Below are positions 43,501 through 51,947 of a stretch of 64,000 nt of DNA, piece by piece; within the stretch, counting starts at the first letter, position 1, and each line of letters begins with the position of its first letter. The DNA is from Bacillus sp. FJAT-50079 (lineage in GTDB: Bacteria; Bacillota; Bacilli; Bacillales; Bacillaceae_C). Under the pieces are notes generated by a model. It did not search any database and was not told where the DNA came from. It was given only the letters and a program-made list of their open reading frames with translations. Position numbers and translations under genes: made by a program. Location of the stretch: contig NZ_JAGYPD010000002.1 of NCBI RefSeq assembly GCF_018343515.1, positions 684,716-748,715 on the forward strand. Direction: 5' to 3'.

Positions 43501-45021
43501 TGGATCAAATTTAAAGCGAATATCGTATTTATTGTCATACGTAAAGCCTGGAATGCCCGTTACAATGACATGAATTTTTGCATCTAGTACGCTCGTTAAG
43601 TCTTCCACATTAAAACGAACAACGCTCGTATCTTTCTCTGCATCTGTGCTTACTTTCTCTACATCTACAAAATCGTCACCTGATGCGACTTTAAAATATT
43701 GCCACCATGAGTCATTTTTCAGCGTTGCTTCTACTGTATATACTCCGTTTTTAACGATGAGTTTTCCAGGCTGCTCTAAATATGAATTGGCAACAGAAAC
43801 AACATCTTGATCTGCTTTCAAAACATCAAACGGGAGCTCATATTCTCCGTCTTTATATTTGGCAATTTCTTCATCATCTTTATCTTGTGGATCTTCTGAA
43901 CCCGGATTTTCTTCAGCTGGATCTGTCGGTTCTTCGGTTCCAGGAGTTTCTCCTTCTGGTTCTTCTTCCGATGCAAACGGAATTTCACTCGGATCAAACT
44001 TAAAGCGAATATCGTATTTATTGTCATACGTAAAGCCTGGAATGCCCGTTACGATGACATGAATTTTTGCATCTAATACGCTTGTTAAGTCTTCCACATT
44101 AAAACGAACAACGCTCGTATCTTTCCCTGCATCTGTGCTTACTTTCTCTACATCTACAAAATCGTCACCTGATGCGACTTTAAAATATTGCCACCATGAG
44201 TCATTTTTCAGCGTCGCTTCGACTGTATATACTCCGTTTTCAACGATTAGCTTCGCTGGTTTTTCTAAATATCCATCGGCAACAGAGGCACCATCTTGAT
44301 CTGCCTTCCAAACGACAAATGGTAATACATATTCCCCGTCTGCATATTTAGCAGCCGTCTCGTCTTGAGGTTCTTCTGTTGCTGGCTGTTCTGAATCAAC
44401 AGGATCTTCTGTTTCTGTCGGTTCTTCATTGGGATTTCCAGGTTCTTCTACTGGTCCCGCTGGATCATCTTCCGTTCCCCCTGGTTCAGTCGGAGTTGCC
44501 GGTTCTTGTTCAGGCTCGGTCGGCTCCTCAGGAGTCGGTTCTGGAGCGAACGGAATTCCACTCGGATCAAATTTAAAGCGAATATCGTATTTATTGTCAT
44601 ACGTAAAGCCTGGAATGCCTGTTACAATCACATGGATTTTCGCATCTAAAATCGTCGTAAGATCTTCCACATTAAAGCGAACAACACTCGTATCTGCCTC
44701 TTCATTCGTGCTTACTTTCTGTACATCTACAAAATCGGATCCTGATGCGACTTTAAAATATTGCCACCAAGAGTCATTTTTCAACGTTGCTTCGACCGTG
44801 TAAACACCATTTTCAACGATCAGCTTCGCTGGAGTTACTAAATAATCAGCGGCTACTGATTTACTATCCTGATCTGCTTTCCAAACTTCAAATGGTAAAG
44901 TATATTCCCCATCTGCATATACTGGATCATCGACTGATTCAGCTGATGCAAAGGGCACACTTGAAAAAATCGATGTAAATGTTAATAGGAATATTAACAT
45001 TATTGAAAAAAATCTTTTCAT
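40570..45021 (-). CDS. Giant cell-wall NEAT-domain heme-binding protein (nine NEAT domains)
   Basis: 1483 residues with a signal peptide (1-27). Nine NEAT domains lie at about 35-156, 225-348, 388-512, 533-650, 676-794, 799-920, 932-1065, 1090-1215 and 1266-1390, joined by Pro/Glu/Thr-rich linkers. Domains 1-3, 8 and 9 carry the heme-pocket Tyr pair in YDNKYDIR and a SWWQYFKV loop. Domains 4-6 have GDQPLRLSF instead and domain 7 NEYEFNLSF, so those four probably do not bind heme in the usual way. An Asn-rich stem leads to NPKTADTG (1449), a membrane helix and a basic tail: a variant class B sortase signal. GGAGG is seven bases before the ATG. It is third in the Fur-controlled leftward operon. 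Confidence 0.93.
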   Translation of the reverse strand: MKRFFSIMLIFLLTFTSIFSSVPFASAESVDDPVYADGEYTLPFEVWKADQDSKSVAADYLVTPAKLIVENGVYTVEATLKNDSWWQYFKVASGSDFVDVQKVSTNEEADTSVVRFNVEDLTTILDAKIHVIVTGIPGFTYDNKYDIRFKFDPSGIPFAPEPTPEEPTEPEQEPATPTEPGGTEDDPAGPVEEPGNPNEEPTETEDPVDSEQPATEEPQDETAAKYADGEYVLPFVVWKADQDGASVADGYLEKPAKLIVENGVYTVEATLKNDSWWQYFKVASGDDFVDVEKVSTDAGKDTSVVRFNVEDLTSVLDAKIHVIVTGIPGFTYDNKYDIRFKFDPSEIPFASEEEPEGETPGTEEPTDPAEENPGSEDPQDKDDEEIAKYKDGEYELPFDVLKADQDVVSVANSYLEQPGKLIVKNGVYTVEATLKNDSWWQYFKVASGDDFVDVEKVSTDAEKDTSVVRFNVEDLTSVLDAKIHVIVTGIPGFTYDNKYDIRFKFDPSGIPFASEEETPGTEDPEDPEIPVLDITDGDYTIEFDALHATEDKASAMARYLEKVAQLSVKEGKTLLTLTVKDHKTVTGFQVENNGELVEPIDQIIDEAANTREIIFDLEELASIVNARVQYTAGAHSGDQPLRLSFNDESLTEVVKEEPEEETPGTEDPTDPEIPVLDIADGDYTIELSALHATEDKPSGMASYLKESAFLSVKEGKTFLTLTLNKQATITGFQVENNGELIQPIKEVINEETNTREIEFELDELASIINARVQYTVGAHVGDQPLRLSFDEASLTKVIPVIELANGDYTIELSALHATEDKPSGMASYLKESAFLSVKEGKTFLTLTLNKQATITGFQVENNGELIQPIKEVINEETNTREIEFELDELASIINARVQYTVGAHAGDQPLRLSFNEGSLTEVVKEEPQEEPELEEGKLYSVNLKIEGIDEETREIIENHLNKDVLVSLKDGVRNVTLTLENQDKIESIQYEVDGEFVEAKVVDTNEELNTRTVSLTVDKLTSNVKVKLRIANNAAPQLFSLLAFNLLSNDTNEYEFNLSFDVETMKETDPAEETPGNEDPQDEDEKTLGKYKDGEYELPFAVWQADKDDKSVAADYLVSPAKLVIENGEYTVEATLKNASWWQYFKVASGEDFIDVTEVSRDGATDTSVVQFKVNELDQILQAKIHVIVTGIPGFTYDNKYDIRLKFDTSGLPLTAEDPTEETPGTEDPTDPKEETPGTEDPTELEEEKPGTEDPQGKEEEKELAKYKAGVYELPFVVWQADKDEVSVADSYLEKPAKLIIENGVYTIETTLKNSSWWQYFKVASGEGFIDVTEVSKDAATDTSVVRFTVQDLDEILQAKIHVIVTGIPGFTYDNKYDIRFKFDTSALPLSDGSKGENNNGKSENGNNNGQNGGNNNDDDQLPNFDRNKDGNVTTDQNNKNSENKGNTNPKTADTGKIFLFTLLLVGSLIPLAMRMRKKFVSN
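42281..42608. repeat. Recent tandem duplication inside the giant NEAT gene, copy 1
   Basis: This 328-base block is repeated at 42656-42983 (offset 375 bases). By eye the copies differ only in two adjacent bases (CCTGCATGG versus CCCACATGG). It encodes most of NEAT domain 6; the partner encodes domain 5. Near-identity shows a recent duplication or conversion. Confidence 0.9.
42656..42983. repeat. Recent tandem duplication inside the giant NEAT gene, copy 2
   Basis: Second copy of the 328-base block, encoding most of NEAT domain 5. The spacing of 375 bases equals 125 codons, so the frame is kept. Confidence 0.9.
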
Positions 45022-45053
45022 TCTCTTTCCTCCCCCGATAAGGCTCTAACGAC

Positions 45054-45680
45054 TTATTCTGTTCTCATTCTACGAACTAAAAAGACGGTTGCACCGATTA
45101 GCATCAATGATAGTAATAAAATCTGTGCTTGATCCCCTGTTTGTGGATTTTCTTCAACTTTTTTACTATCGCTTGCCTTTTCACCGCTCGCGCTTTCTTC
45201 ATTTGTTGATGTTTGCTTATCTCCCGTGTTGGTGTTAGCTAAAGCTAAGCCGGATGGATCAAACTTAAAGCGAACATCATATTTATTGTCATAATTAATA
45301 TCTGGAACAATTACATGAATTTTCGCTGCAACAATTTGCTCTAAATCTTTCACTTCAAATTGTACGACACGCGTATCATTGCTATCGCTTAACACGGAGA
45401 TTGAACTAGATGGAATCGAAAAATCTTCCCACCATGAACTATTTTTCAACGTGACTTGAACGAGATTTTTTCCATCTTTTACAACTAACTTAGCAGGTGA
45501 CACTAAGTAGTCATTTGTCATTGATCGTTCATCGCTATCCCCTTTTAAGACAGTAAACGGAAGGCTATGTTCCCCGTCAGCATATTTAGATGCTGCATTA
45601 ACAAATTGCGACTGAGTAAGATTGAAAAAAACGACAATTATGAATAATAGTGAAGCCACATTCCTTAGCAAACTTTTCAT
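45054..45680 (-). CDS. isdC: IsdC-like NEAT protein anchored by a class B sortase signal
   Basis: A 208-residue surface protein: signal peptide (1-29), one NEAT domain (about 32-148) with SSWWEDFSI and the heme Tyr pair in INYDNKYDVRFKF, then a short linker and the sorting signal ENPQTGDQ, a membrane helix and RRMRTE. NPQTx signals are cut by class B sortase, which buries IsdC in the wall as the central heme relay. GAGGAG is eight bases before the ATG. It lies 24 bases after the first NEAT gene and 32 before the giant one. Confidence 0.92.
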   Translation of the reverse strand: MKSLLRNVASLLFIIVVFFNLTQSQFVNAASKYADGEHSLPFTVLKGDSDERSMTNDYLVSPAKLVVKDGKNLVQVTLKNSSWWEDFSIPSSSISVLSDSNDTRVVQFEVKDLEQIVAAKIHVIVPDINYDNKYDVRFKFDPSGLALANTNTGDKQTSTNEESASGEKASDSKKVEENPQTGDQAQILLLSLMLIGATVFLVRRMRTE

Positions 45681-45704
45681 CTAACATTCTCCTCATATAT
45701 TTTT

Positions 45705-46406
45705 CTATTTACTTGATCTTTTTACTTGAGCAAAAATAAATACACCTAACGCAAGTAATAAAACGACAACCATTGTAATCGAGATCCCGCTTGATTTCTC
45801 TGATTGTTTATTTTCATCCTGCGTGGCTAGATTTTCAGTTTGGTTCTCTGTTTGGTCCTCAGTTTTCTCGGCTGCAACAGACTCAACTCTTACTTGCTCG
45901 CTTCTAAGCTCAGCATTTTCCAACCGTTCGATACTTGTCGGATCAAAATCGAATCGAACAGTATAACGGTGATCATATACAGGTTCCATTGATTCGATTA
46001 ACACATGCATTTTAAATTCAAGTGGTTCGGATAAATCACGGTCAAGCTCAAATTCAACGACTCGAGTATTCGCCTCTTTATCTTCACTAATCACGACAAC
46101 ATCTACAAAAGTGTCACCGAATGGCGATTGAAGCTCTTTTGTCCACTCACTATGATTAAGTGGAAATTGAATATACCTCTTTCCATCTTCTACATATAAT
46201 GTGGCAGGCTTTTCGAAATAATCATTAGCAATTGATACAGATTCCGTCTGAGCGTGTAAAATTACATAGTCAATTGAATAGGCTCCCTCTTCTAAGCTAT
46301 CCAAGTCTGACTGTGCCAACACTTTCCCTTGCGGCATAAAAAACAGGGTAAACATATACAAACATATAATCGCAATTCTCATTGCTCGGATATTTTTCTG
46401 CTGCAC
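45705..46406 (-). CDS. Membrane-anchored single-NEAT protein
   Basis: A 233-residue protein, first in the leftward operon. It has a signal peptide (to about 32), one NEAT domain (about 38-158) with the Tyr pair in VYDHRYTVRFDF, a Gln/Glu-rich spacer and a C-terminal membrane helix (GISITMVVVLLLALGVFIFA) with a basic end. There is no sortase motif, so it stays in the membrane, where it could hand heme from wall proteins to the IsdE-like lipoprotein. The expected aromatic loop reads SEWTKEL, unlike the SWW of its neighbours. The start is GTG 46406 with GGAGGG six bases upstream. Confidence 0.88.
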   Translation of the reverse strand: MQQKNIRAMRIAIICLYMFTLFFMPQGKVLAQSDLDSLEEGAYSIDYVILHAQTESVSIANDYFEKPATLYVEDGKRYIQFPLNHSEWTKELQSPFGDTFVDVVVISEDKEANTRVVEFELDRDLSEPLEFKMHVLIESMEPVYDHRYTVRFDFDPTSIERLENAELRSEQVRVESVAAEKTEDQTENQTENLATQDENKQSEKSSGISITMVVVLLLALGVFIFAQVKRSSK

Positions 46407-46583
46407 TCACTTCCCTCCTAACAGCTATATAGTTGACATTGAAATTCATTCTCAGTAAGGTGCAAAAAAAATAAGCTATTCCCCCCGATCTATACTCAAA
46501 CCCCTTTGTTTGTCTACTTCTATGTAATTTCCTCGTGATTGGCTTTCACCTCCAAACAACCACTGCTATATTTCAACACAAGT

Positions 46584-46602
46584 AATAATGAGAATCATTA
46601 TC
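46584..46602. promoter_or_regulatory. Fur box (leftward NEAT operon)
   Basis: The 19-mer AATAATGAGAATCATTATC agrees with the Fur consensus GATAATGATAATCATTATC at 17 of 19 positions. It lies about 18 bases downstream of the leftward -10 box, where bound Fur would block transcription. Confidence 0.88.
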
Positions 46603-46619
46603 AGTGGTGTTTAACTACT

Positions 46620-46647
46620 ATATTATCTTAAAAAAACGGCTTGTCAA
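46620..46647 (-). promoter_or_regulatory. Promoter of the leftward NEAT/isd operon
   Basis: On the minus strand, TTGACA (46647-46642), a 16-base spacer and TAATAT (46625-46620). It is followed by the Fur box and a leader of about 200 bases before the GTG start at 46406. Confidence 0.65.
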
Positions 46648-46707
46648 CTTTAATTTCGCTACTTTTTTCTTATAGACTTCTATCTTATTTATTTAAACTC
46701 TCTTTCA

Positions 46708-46736
46708 TTGACATTGATAATGATTTTCATTATCAT
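46708..46736 (+). promoter_or_regulatory. Promoter with overlapping Fur box for the rightward ABC importer
   Basis: TTGACA (46708-46713), a 17-base spacer and TATCAT (46731-46736). The spacer and part of the -10 box are occupied by GATAATGATTTTCATTATC (46716-46734), 17 of 19 matches to the Fur consensus. Bound Fur-Fe would exclude RNA polymerase directly. Confidence 0.88.
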
Positions 46737-46783
46737 AATAATAATTGAGATAAATTCTCAATTATATATTTCAGGAGGATTAA

Positions 46784-47731
46784 ATGATGAAACGAGTTGT
46801 CTTTCTATTATTAGTTATTTCAATGTTCGGAATGGTTGGTTGTAGTCAACCTTCTAACGAAATGAATGCTGAAAATTCATTAGATGAGAATGCTATTTCA
46901 ATTACTGATTTCTCAGATCGTACGATTATTTTCAAACAAATACCGAAGAAAATCGTTACGCTCGGAAATGGTGAAACAGATATTATTTATGCCTTAGGTC
47001 GAGAAGTTGTCGGCCGCCCTACTGGAGATACGCTGATAAAAGAAGTGGAAGGGGCATTAGAAGTCGGTTCAACACATCAAGTCGACCTCGAAAAAATTAC
47101 GTCACTTGAACCAGATGTTGTATTAGGCAATCATCCAATGAACGCAAATGATGTACGAGCGATCGAAAGCATCGGATCGGAAATGGTACTAACGAGTGCT
47201 AATTCTGTCGATGATATAAAAAAACAAATTGCCCTTTTCGGTGAGTTACTAAACGAAGATAAAAAAGCCGAAGAACTGATACATACAATCGATGAGAAAA
47301 TTGCTAACATTCAATCTGAACAACAAATGCAAAAAACACGAGTATTGTTAGTTTACGGTGCACCAGGGACAAATATGGCAGCCCTCCCTAATTCACTAAG
47401 TGGAAATTTATTAGAAATGGCTGGTGGGGAAAATATTGCGAGTGATTATCCAGGATTAGAAATGTATCCTCAATATGCCCAATTAAATACGGAAAGAATC
47501 ATTGAAGCAAATCCGCAATTGATTTTATTAATGAGTCACGGAAATCCAGAAGAAGTAAAAAATAGTTTTATAAAGGATATGTCCAAAACAGCAGGATGGA
47601 AAGAGCTTGATGCCGTAAAAAATAATCGTTTTATTATTTTACCATCGAATTTATTCGGTACGAATCCAGGGACAAAAGTCGTAGACGCAATTGATTATCT
47701 TCATGAATTGCTTCAAGATGTGAAGGAATAA
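46784..47731 (+). CDS. Iron/heme/siderophore-binding lipoprotein (FecB/BtuF type)
   Basis: A 315-residue binding lipoprotein. The lipobox is MVGC (Cys20). A KIVTLGNGETDIIYALG segment opens the first lobe and AALPNSLSGNLLEMAGGENI lies in the second, typical of the BtuF/FecB fold. LLMSHGNPEEV parallels the His-containing loop of the IsdE-like protein in the other operon, hinting at heme as ligand too. GGAGG lies five bases before the ATG pair at 46784. It is the first gene of the rightward operon under the Fur-overlapped promoter. Confidence 0.9.
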   Translation: MMKRVVFLLLVISMFGMVGCSQPSNEMNAENSLDENAISITDFSDRTIIFKQIPKKIVTLGNGETDIIYALGREVVGRPTGDTLIKEVEGALEVGSTHQVDLEKITSLEPDVVLGNHPMNANDVRAIESIGSEMVLTSANSVDDIKKQIALFGELLNEDKKAEELIHTIDEKIANIQSEQQMQKTRVLLVYGAPGTNMAALPNSLSGNLLEMAGGENIASDYPGLEMYPQYAQLNTERIIEANPQLILLMSHGNPEEVKNSFIKDMSKTAGWKELDAVKNNRFIILPSNLFGTNPGTKVVDAIDYLHELLQDVKE

Positions 47732-47733
47732 AT

Positions 47734-48729
47734 ATGACGACCAAAACTAGAAGCTTACGACGAAAATATCTTTCAATAATTGTACCTTTTTTACTTCTAA
47801 TCGTTACATTTTACGGATTAACATATGGACCGATCTCTATTTCACTATCCGAAATATGGGATGTTATTTTTCAAAAAGGAACAACCGTTCATCAAAAAAT
47901 TATTATTGATGTCCGACTCCCACGAGTGATGATTGGACTTTTAGTCGGGGGATGTTTAGCAGCATCTGGAGCACTTTTACAAGGGGTAATGAAAAACCCG
48001 TTAGCTGACCCGGGAATCATCGGTGTTTCTTCTGGGGCAGGGCTAGCTGCCATTATTACAATGGTCATGTTGCCACAATATAGTTACTTATTACCGATTG
48101 CAGCTTTTTTAGGAGCACTGCTTACATCACTAGCGATTTATTTACTCGCTTGGGATAAAGGTACATCACCTGTTAAAATCATTTTAGCTGGTGTCGCGAT
48201 TAACGCTTTGCTAGGCGCCGTTATGAATGGAATTATGGTCGTTTATAGTGAGCGTGTTCAAGCTGTTTTACCTTGGCTTGCTGGGGGACTAACTGGAAAA
48301 GGCTGGTATCATCTTGAATTTATGGCGCCTTATGCTATCGTAAGTCTTTTGCTCTCCTTTCTGGCGATTAGACCGGCAAATGTTCTGTTGTTAGGAGATG
48401 ATTCAGCTAAACTATTAGGTCAAAAAGTTGAATTCCAGCGATTTATGCTTATTATTCTCGCTTCATTATTAGCAGGTGTGGCCGTTAGTGTCGCTGGTCT
48501 TGTTGGGTTCGTCGGATTAGTTGTACCTCATTTCATTCGATTACTCATTGGGGAAGACTATACATTTTTACTACCTCTTAGTATTTTAGGAGGGGCAACA
48601 TTGGTCGTACTCGCTGACACCATTGCCCGATCTTGGTTTGATCCGATTGAATTGCCAGTAGGGATACTACTCGCTTGTATAGGTGCACCATTCTTTTTAA
48701 TTTTATTAAGACGAAGGAGAATATTATAA
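47734..48729 (+). CDS. Iron/heme ABC transporter permease (FecCD family)
   Basis: A 331-residue permease with about ten helices. RLPRVMIGLLVGGCLAASGA and LQGVMKNPLADPGIIGVSSG are the conserved family blocks, and VGFVGLVVPHFIRLLIGEDY follows near the C-terminus. The ATG starts two bases after the lipoprotein stop, with AAGGA upstream. It overlaps the ATPase start by one base. It is clearly related to, but different from, the permease at 38583, so the two operons are old paralogues rather than a recent copy. Confidence 0.93.
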   Translation: MTTKTRSLRRKYLSIIVPFLLLIVTFYGLTYGPISISLSEIWDVIFQKGTTVHQKIIIDVRLPRVMIGLLVGGCLAASGALLQGVMKNPLADPGIIGVSSGAGLAAIITMVMLPQYSYLLPIAAFLGALLTSLAIYLLAWDKGTSPVKIILAGVAINALLGAVMNGIMVVYSERVQAVLPWLAGGLTGKGWYHLEFMAPYAIVSLLLSFLAIRPANVLLLGDDSAKLLGQKVEFQRFMLIILASLLAGVAVSVAGLVGFVGLVVPHFIRLLIGEDYTFLLPLSILGGATLVVLADTIARSWFDPIELPVGILLACIGAPFFLILLRRRRIL

Positions 48730-49538
48730 TGACAGCGATTCAGACGGAACGCATTTCATTAAAGGTAGCGACGTTTCAATTAGATCAGATTTCCCTTTCC
48801 ATTCCGAATGAGAAAATCACTTCTATTGTCGGTCCGAATGGCTCAGGAAAATCAACTTTATTAAAAGTGATAAGTCGATTAATCGCTGCAGACGACGGCA
48901 CTGTTTACGTTCATGGCAAGCACACTAGAGATTACAAAACAAAAGAATTTGCTAAATCGCTGGCCATGCTGCCTCAGTCAAAAGGAATGTTGCCGAATTT
49001 ATCAGTTAGAGAGCTTATTTCGTTTGGAAGATCTCCCCATAAACATTTTTTATCAAATCGGTTAAATGAAGAAGATGAAAAGATTATTGATGAAGTCATG
49101 AAAATGACGAATACAGAAAAACATGTAGACCGTCTATTTTATAGTCTTTCAGGGGGCGAGCAACAAAAGGTTCGGATCGCAATGGCTTTAGCACAAAAGA
49201 CAAATATCCTACTTTTAGATGAACCAACCACTTATTTAGACATCGCTCATCAATACGAGCTAATGGAATTGCTTCTCCAAATAAATGAACAATATAAAAT
49301 GACGATTATTATGGTATTGCATGATTTACAGCAGGCTGCTTCATATAGCGATTATATGATTGCAATGAAACGAGGTAAAGTTGTCGATCATGGGCTCCCA
49401 GAGCAATTGTTAACAGAGAATTTCTTGCATAAAGTATATGAAATCAATGCACAAATTTTATTTAAAGAGGGGTTTCCAATCATTATCCCACAAACAACAA
49501 GGAAAAAAGCAAGAAACAATGTGCCATCAACACTCTAG
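48729..49538 (+). CDS. Iron/heme ABC transporter ATPase (FecE/FhuC family)
   Basis: A 269-residue ATPase. Walker A is GPNGSGKST, the signature SLSGGEQQKVRIAM, Walker B ILLLDEPTTYLD and the H-loop VLHDLQQ. The start codon shares a base with the permease stop (TAATG), with GAAGGAG nine bases upstream. Other upstream starts in this frame lie inside the permease gene and are unlikely. It ends the rightward operon and is followed by a strong hairpin. Confidence 0.93.
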   Translation: MTAIQTERISLKVATFQLDQISLSIPNEKITSIVGPNGSGKSTLLKVISRLIAADDGTVYVHGKHTRDYKTKEFAKSLAMLPQSKGMLPNLSVRELISFGRSPHKHFLSNRLNEEDEKIIDEVMKMTNTEKHVDRLFYSLSGGEQQKVRIAMALAQKTNILLLDEPTTYLDIAHQYELMELLLQINEQYKMTIIMVLHDLQQAASYSDYMIAMKRGKVVDHGLPEQLLTENFLHKVYEINAQILFKEGFPIIIPQTTRKKARNNVPSTL

Positions 49539-49600
49539 ACATGCACGGAAATGGAATACAATGTCCTTATTGCCTCCCTCTAATGGTATACACAAAAAAT

Positions 49601-49628
49601 GAACCTCCCTTGCATCTAAGGGAGGTTC
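49601..49628. terminator. Bidirectional hairpin terminator
   Basis: GAACCTCCCTT pairs perfectly with AAGGGAGGTTC around six bases, between two convergent genes. The + side is followed by ATCTTTAT; the - side by ATTTTTTG. Confidence 0.8.
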
Positions 49629-49677
49629 ATCTTTATGTTATAATTCTTCTTTATCGAAAGAGAGAATGAGCAGCAGT

Positions 49678-51915
49678 TTATTCACTAACCTTATATCCAA
49701 ACTGCCTTTTAAATTTAAATTGGAAATAACCTATCGTTAATCCGATAAACACTATTAAATAAGCACTTAAAATACTAATATTTTTCCACATATAACTAAA
49801 GTCACCACTTGAAATCACCGCTTTATACGCCTGCACAGAGTAAGTCATCGGCAACATCGCATTAAATGGCTGCAAGCCAGCTGGAATGAGTTCAAGCGGG
49901 AAAGTTCCTGCGCTTGTCGTTAATTGCAAGATTAATATAATAATCGCAATAAAACGTCCCGGATCTGCAAACAATGTAACTAGAAATTGAATAAGCGCAA
50001 TGAACGATAAACTCGTTGCAATGGTTGTAATAATAAATAGTGGAATACTCTCAACTTCCATCTGGAGTCCAAATAGCATAATTGCAACGGACAATAATGA
50101 TTGGATAATGCCTACAATCGCAATTACACCAAACTTCCCAAAAAACCAGGCAAATCCATTTTTCGGTTGACTTGCAGGCTCACGGAGCGGAAATACGATT
50201 GTAATTAAAAGCGCCCCAACAAATAATCCGAGTGAGAGAAAATAAGGTGCAAATCCGGTTCCATAGTTTGGTACATGATTAATTCCTTTATTCTCAACCT
50301 TTACTGGTTCACCAATCATATCATACGTCTGCTCATCGGCATGAACGGAACTTGATTGGTTCGCTGCCTCACTCAGTTTTTCATCTATTTCATTTGTGCC
50401 ATCTACCAGCTTCTTCGTTCCTTTTGCTAGCTCACTTGATCCATCTGCAAGCTGGCGGCTACCGTCACTCAATTGATTTGAGCCATCCGCAAGCGTATCA
50501 ATGCCTCCTGCAAGTTGTGATGCGCCAGTTGTAAGCTTTCCTGCGCCAGCATTGGCTTCACGCAATTTTTGATCGAAGACTAATATCCCTTCTGTTAGCT
50601 GTGATTGACCATCCTCAAGCTTTGAAACGCCAGCGACTAATTCATTGGAGCCAACGGTTAATTGACTTAATCCAGATGTTAGCTGCTTTTGCCCGGCATT
50701 TACTTCCGCAAGCTTATTTGCAATCGTACCCGCTCCGGCTTGAAGCTCACCAGCAGATGCTTCAAGTTGTTTTGTACCATCAGCAACACTTGCACTTCCA
50801 GCGGCCAATTTTTCAATACCTGCTTCAAGCTCCGCCTTCAATTGATTTCCTAGCGCGAGTTTCATTTCATCTGGAATAGGCAATGCTGAAAGCTTCTCAT
50901 CGATCCCCGCAAGCTGTGATTTCATTTGTAAGATGCCATCATGCAAAGCATTTGCCCCTTCGGCTACCTGCCCTGCTCCACTTTGGAACTCGCCTAATTT
51001 GCTCGTTAATTGATCAGCGCCAGCTTTGATTTGTCCCGTTCCCGTAACTAGTTTCTCCGTTGAACCTTCCGTTTGCTGCAATCCTTCGGCTAAACTTTTG
51101 GCCCCACTTGTTAATTGCGTGGCTCCATCATTAGCTGCTTGCGCGCCTTGAACAATTTGCTCATGCCCGTTAACAAGCTGCCCTAAACCGTTCGCAAGCT
51201 CATTCGTTCCTTTTGCTAGCTCCTCTATCCCAGCTTGCACCTGTGACATGCCTTGATTAAATTCAAGTGACTTCGAGGCAAGTTGATTTAGATTTTCATA
51301 TAAACGGTCAGAACCCGATGATAGCTCCAGAGCGCCTTCATTTAACGCATGAGCACCATCGCTTGCCTGTTCAAATCCATCTGCCATTTCTTTTACTTTA
51401 TCAAACATCGTCTCTGCGTATGTCGCGGATACTTCCTTCGCTACCGCTGATTTAATTTTCTCAACTGCTGTTTCACCTATTTGCGCTGAAAGAAAATTAA
51501 AGCTCTCATTCGGAATATAGTTTAATTCAAGCTTTTGAGGTTTTTCATCTAATAATGTTGTCGCATTTTTAGAAAATTGATTCGGTATTTCAATTAATAA
51601 ATAATACTTTTGTTTCTCCAAATCTCGATAACCTTGCTTCTCATCAACAATATCGAACGTAAATTGATCATTCTCCAATAATTTGTCAACTAAATCATCG
51701 CCAAGCTGTAACTGTTCACCTTCGAATTCCGCTCCTTCATCCATATTTATCACCGCAACTGGTAAATCAGCGAGCCGATCATATGGATCCCAAAATGCCC
51801 ATAAAAACATTCCACTATATAAAACAGGAATGAACATAATAGCGATAAGTGGGATAAGTAGTTTTTTATTTTTGAATATCGCCTTCCACTCGGCTGAAAA
51901 TAACGTATTTTTCAT
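49678..51915 (-). CDS. yhgE: YhgE/Pip-family membrane protein
   Basis: A 745-residue protein: an N-terminal membrane helix (about 18-40), a large extracellular region, and a C-terminal block of five or six helices (about 560-740). The extracellular region from about 190 to 520 is built of repeated units of the form LxxGxxxLxxGxxxL (for example GAQAANDGATQLTSGAKSLA), which should form a long coiled rod. Family members include phage infection protein Pip and YukC-linked EsaA-type proteins; B. subtilis YhgE is next to a TetR gene (YhgD), as here. AAAGGG is five to six bases before the ATG. A paired operator lies just upstream. Confidence 0.88.
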   Translation of the reverse strand: MKNTLFSAEWKAIFKNKKLLIPLIAIMFIPVLYSGMFLWAFWDPYDRLADLPVAVINMDEGAEFEGEQLQLGDDLVDKLLENDQFTFDIVDEKQGYRDLEKQKYYLLIEIPNQFSKNATTLLDEKPQKLELNYIPNESFNFLSAQIGETAVEKIKSAVAKEVSATYAETMFDKVKEMADGFEQASDGAHALNEGALELSSGSDRLYENLNQLASKSLEFNQGMSQVQAGIEELAKGTNELANGLGQLVNGHEQIVQGAQAANDGATQLTSGAKSLAEGLQQTEGSTEKLVTGTGQIKAGADQLTSKLGEFQSGAGQVAEGANALHDGILQMKSQLAGIDEKLSALPIPDEMKLALGNQLKAELEAGIEKLAAGSASVADGTKQLEASAGELQAGAGTIANKLAEVNAGQKQLTSGLSQLTVGSNELVAGVSKLEDGQSQLTEGILVFDQKLREANAGAGKLTTGASQLAGGIDTLADGSNQLSDGSRQLADGSSELAKGTKKLVDGTNEIDEKLSEAANQSSSVHADEQTYDMIGEPVKVENKGINHVPNYGTGFAPYFLSLGLFVGALLITIVFPLREPASQPKNGFAWFFGKFGVIAIVGIIQSLLSVAIMLFGLQMEVESIPLFIITTIATSLSFIALIQFLVTLFADPGRFIAIIILILQLTTSAGTFPLELIPAGLQPFNAMLPMTYSVQAYKAVISSGDFSYMWKNISILSAYLIVFIGLTIGYFQFKFKRQFGYKVSE

Positions 51916-51947
51916 CTTCGTCCCTTTCCTTCCTTAATTACACCGTG

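Noticed and set aside
43293-45000. Multiple + strand frames opposite the giant NEAT gene
   Set aside because: They repeat with the NEAT units, are Leu-rich or Ser/Pro-rich shadows and lack ribosome binding sites.
50352-51455. His/Leu-rich + strand frames opposite the YhgE repeats
   Set aside because: Shadows of the repeated Gly/Ala/Leu units on the coding strand.
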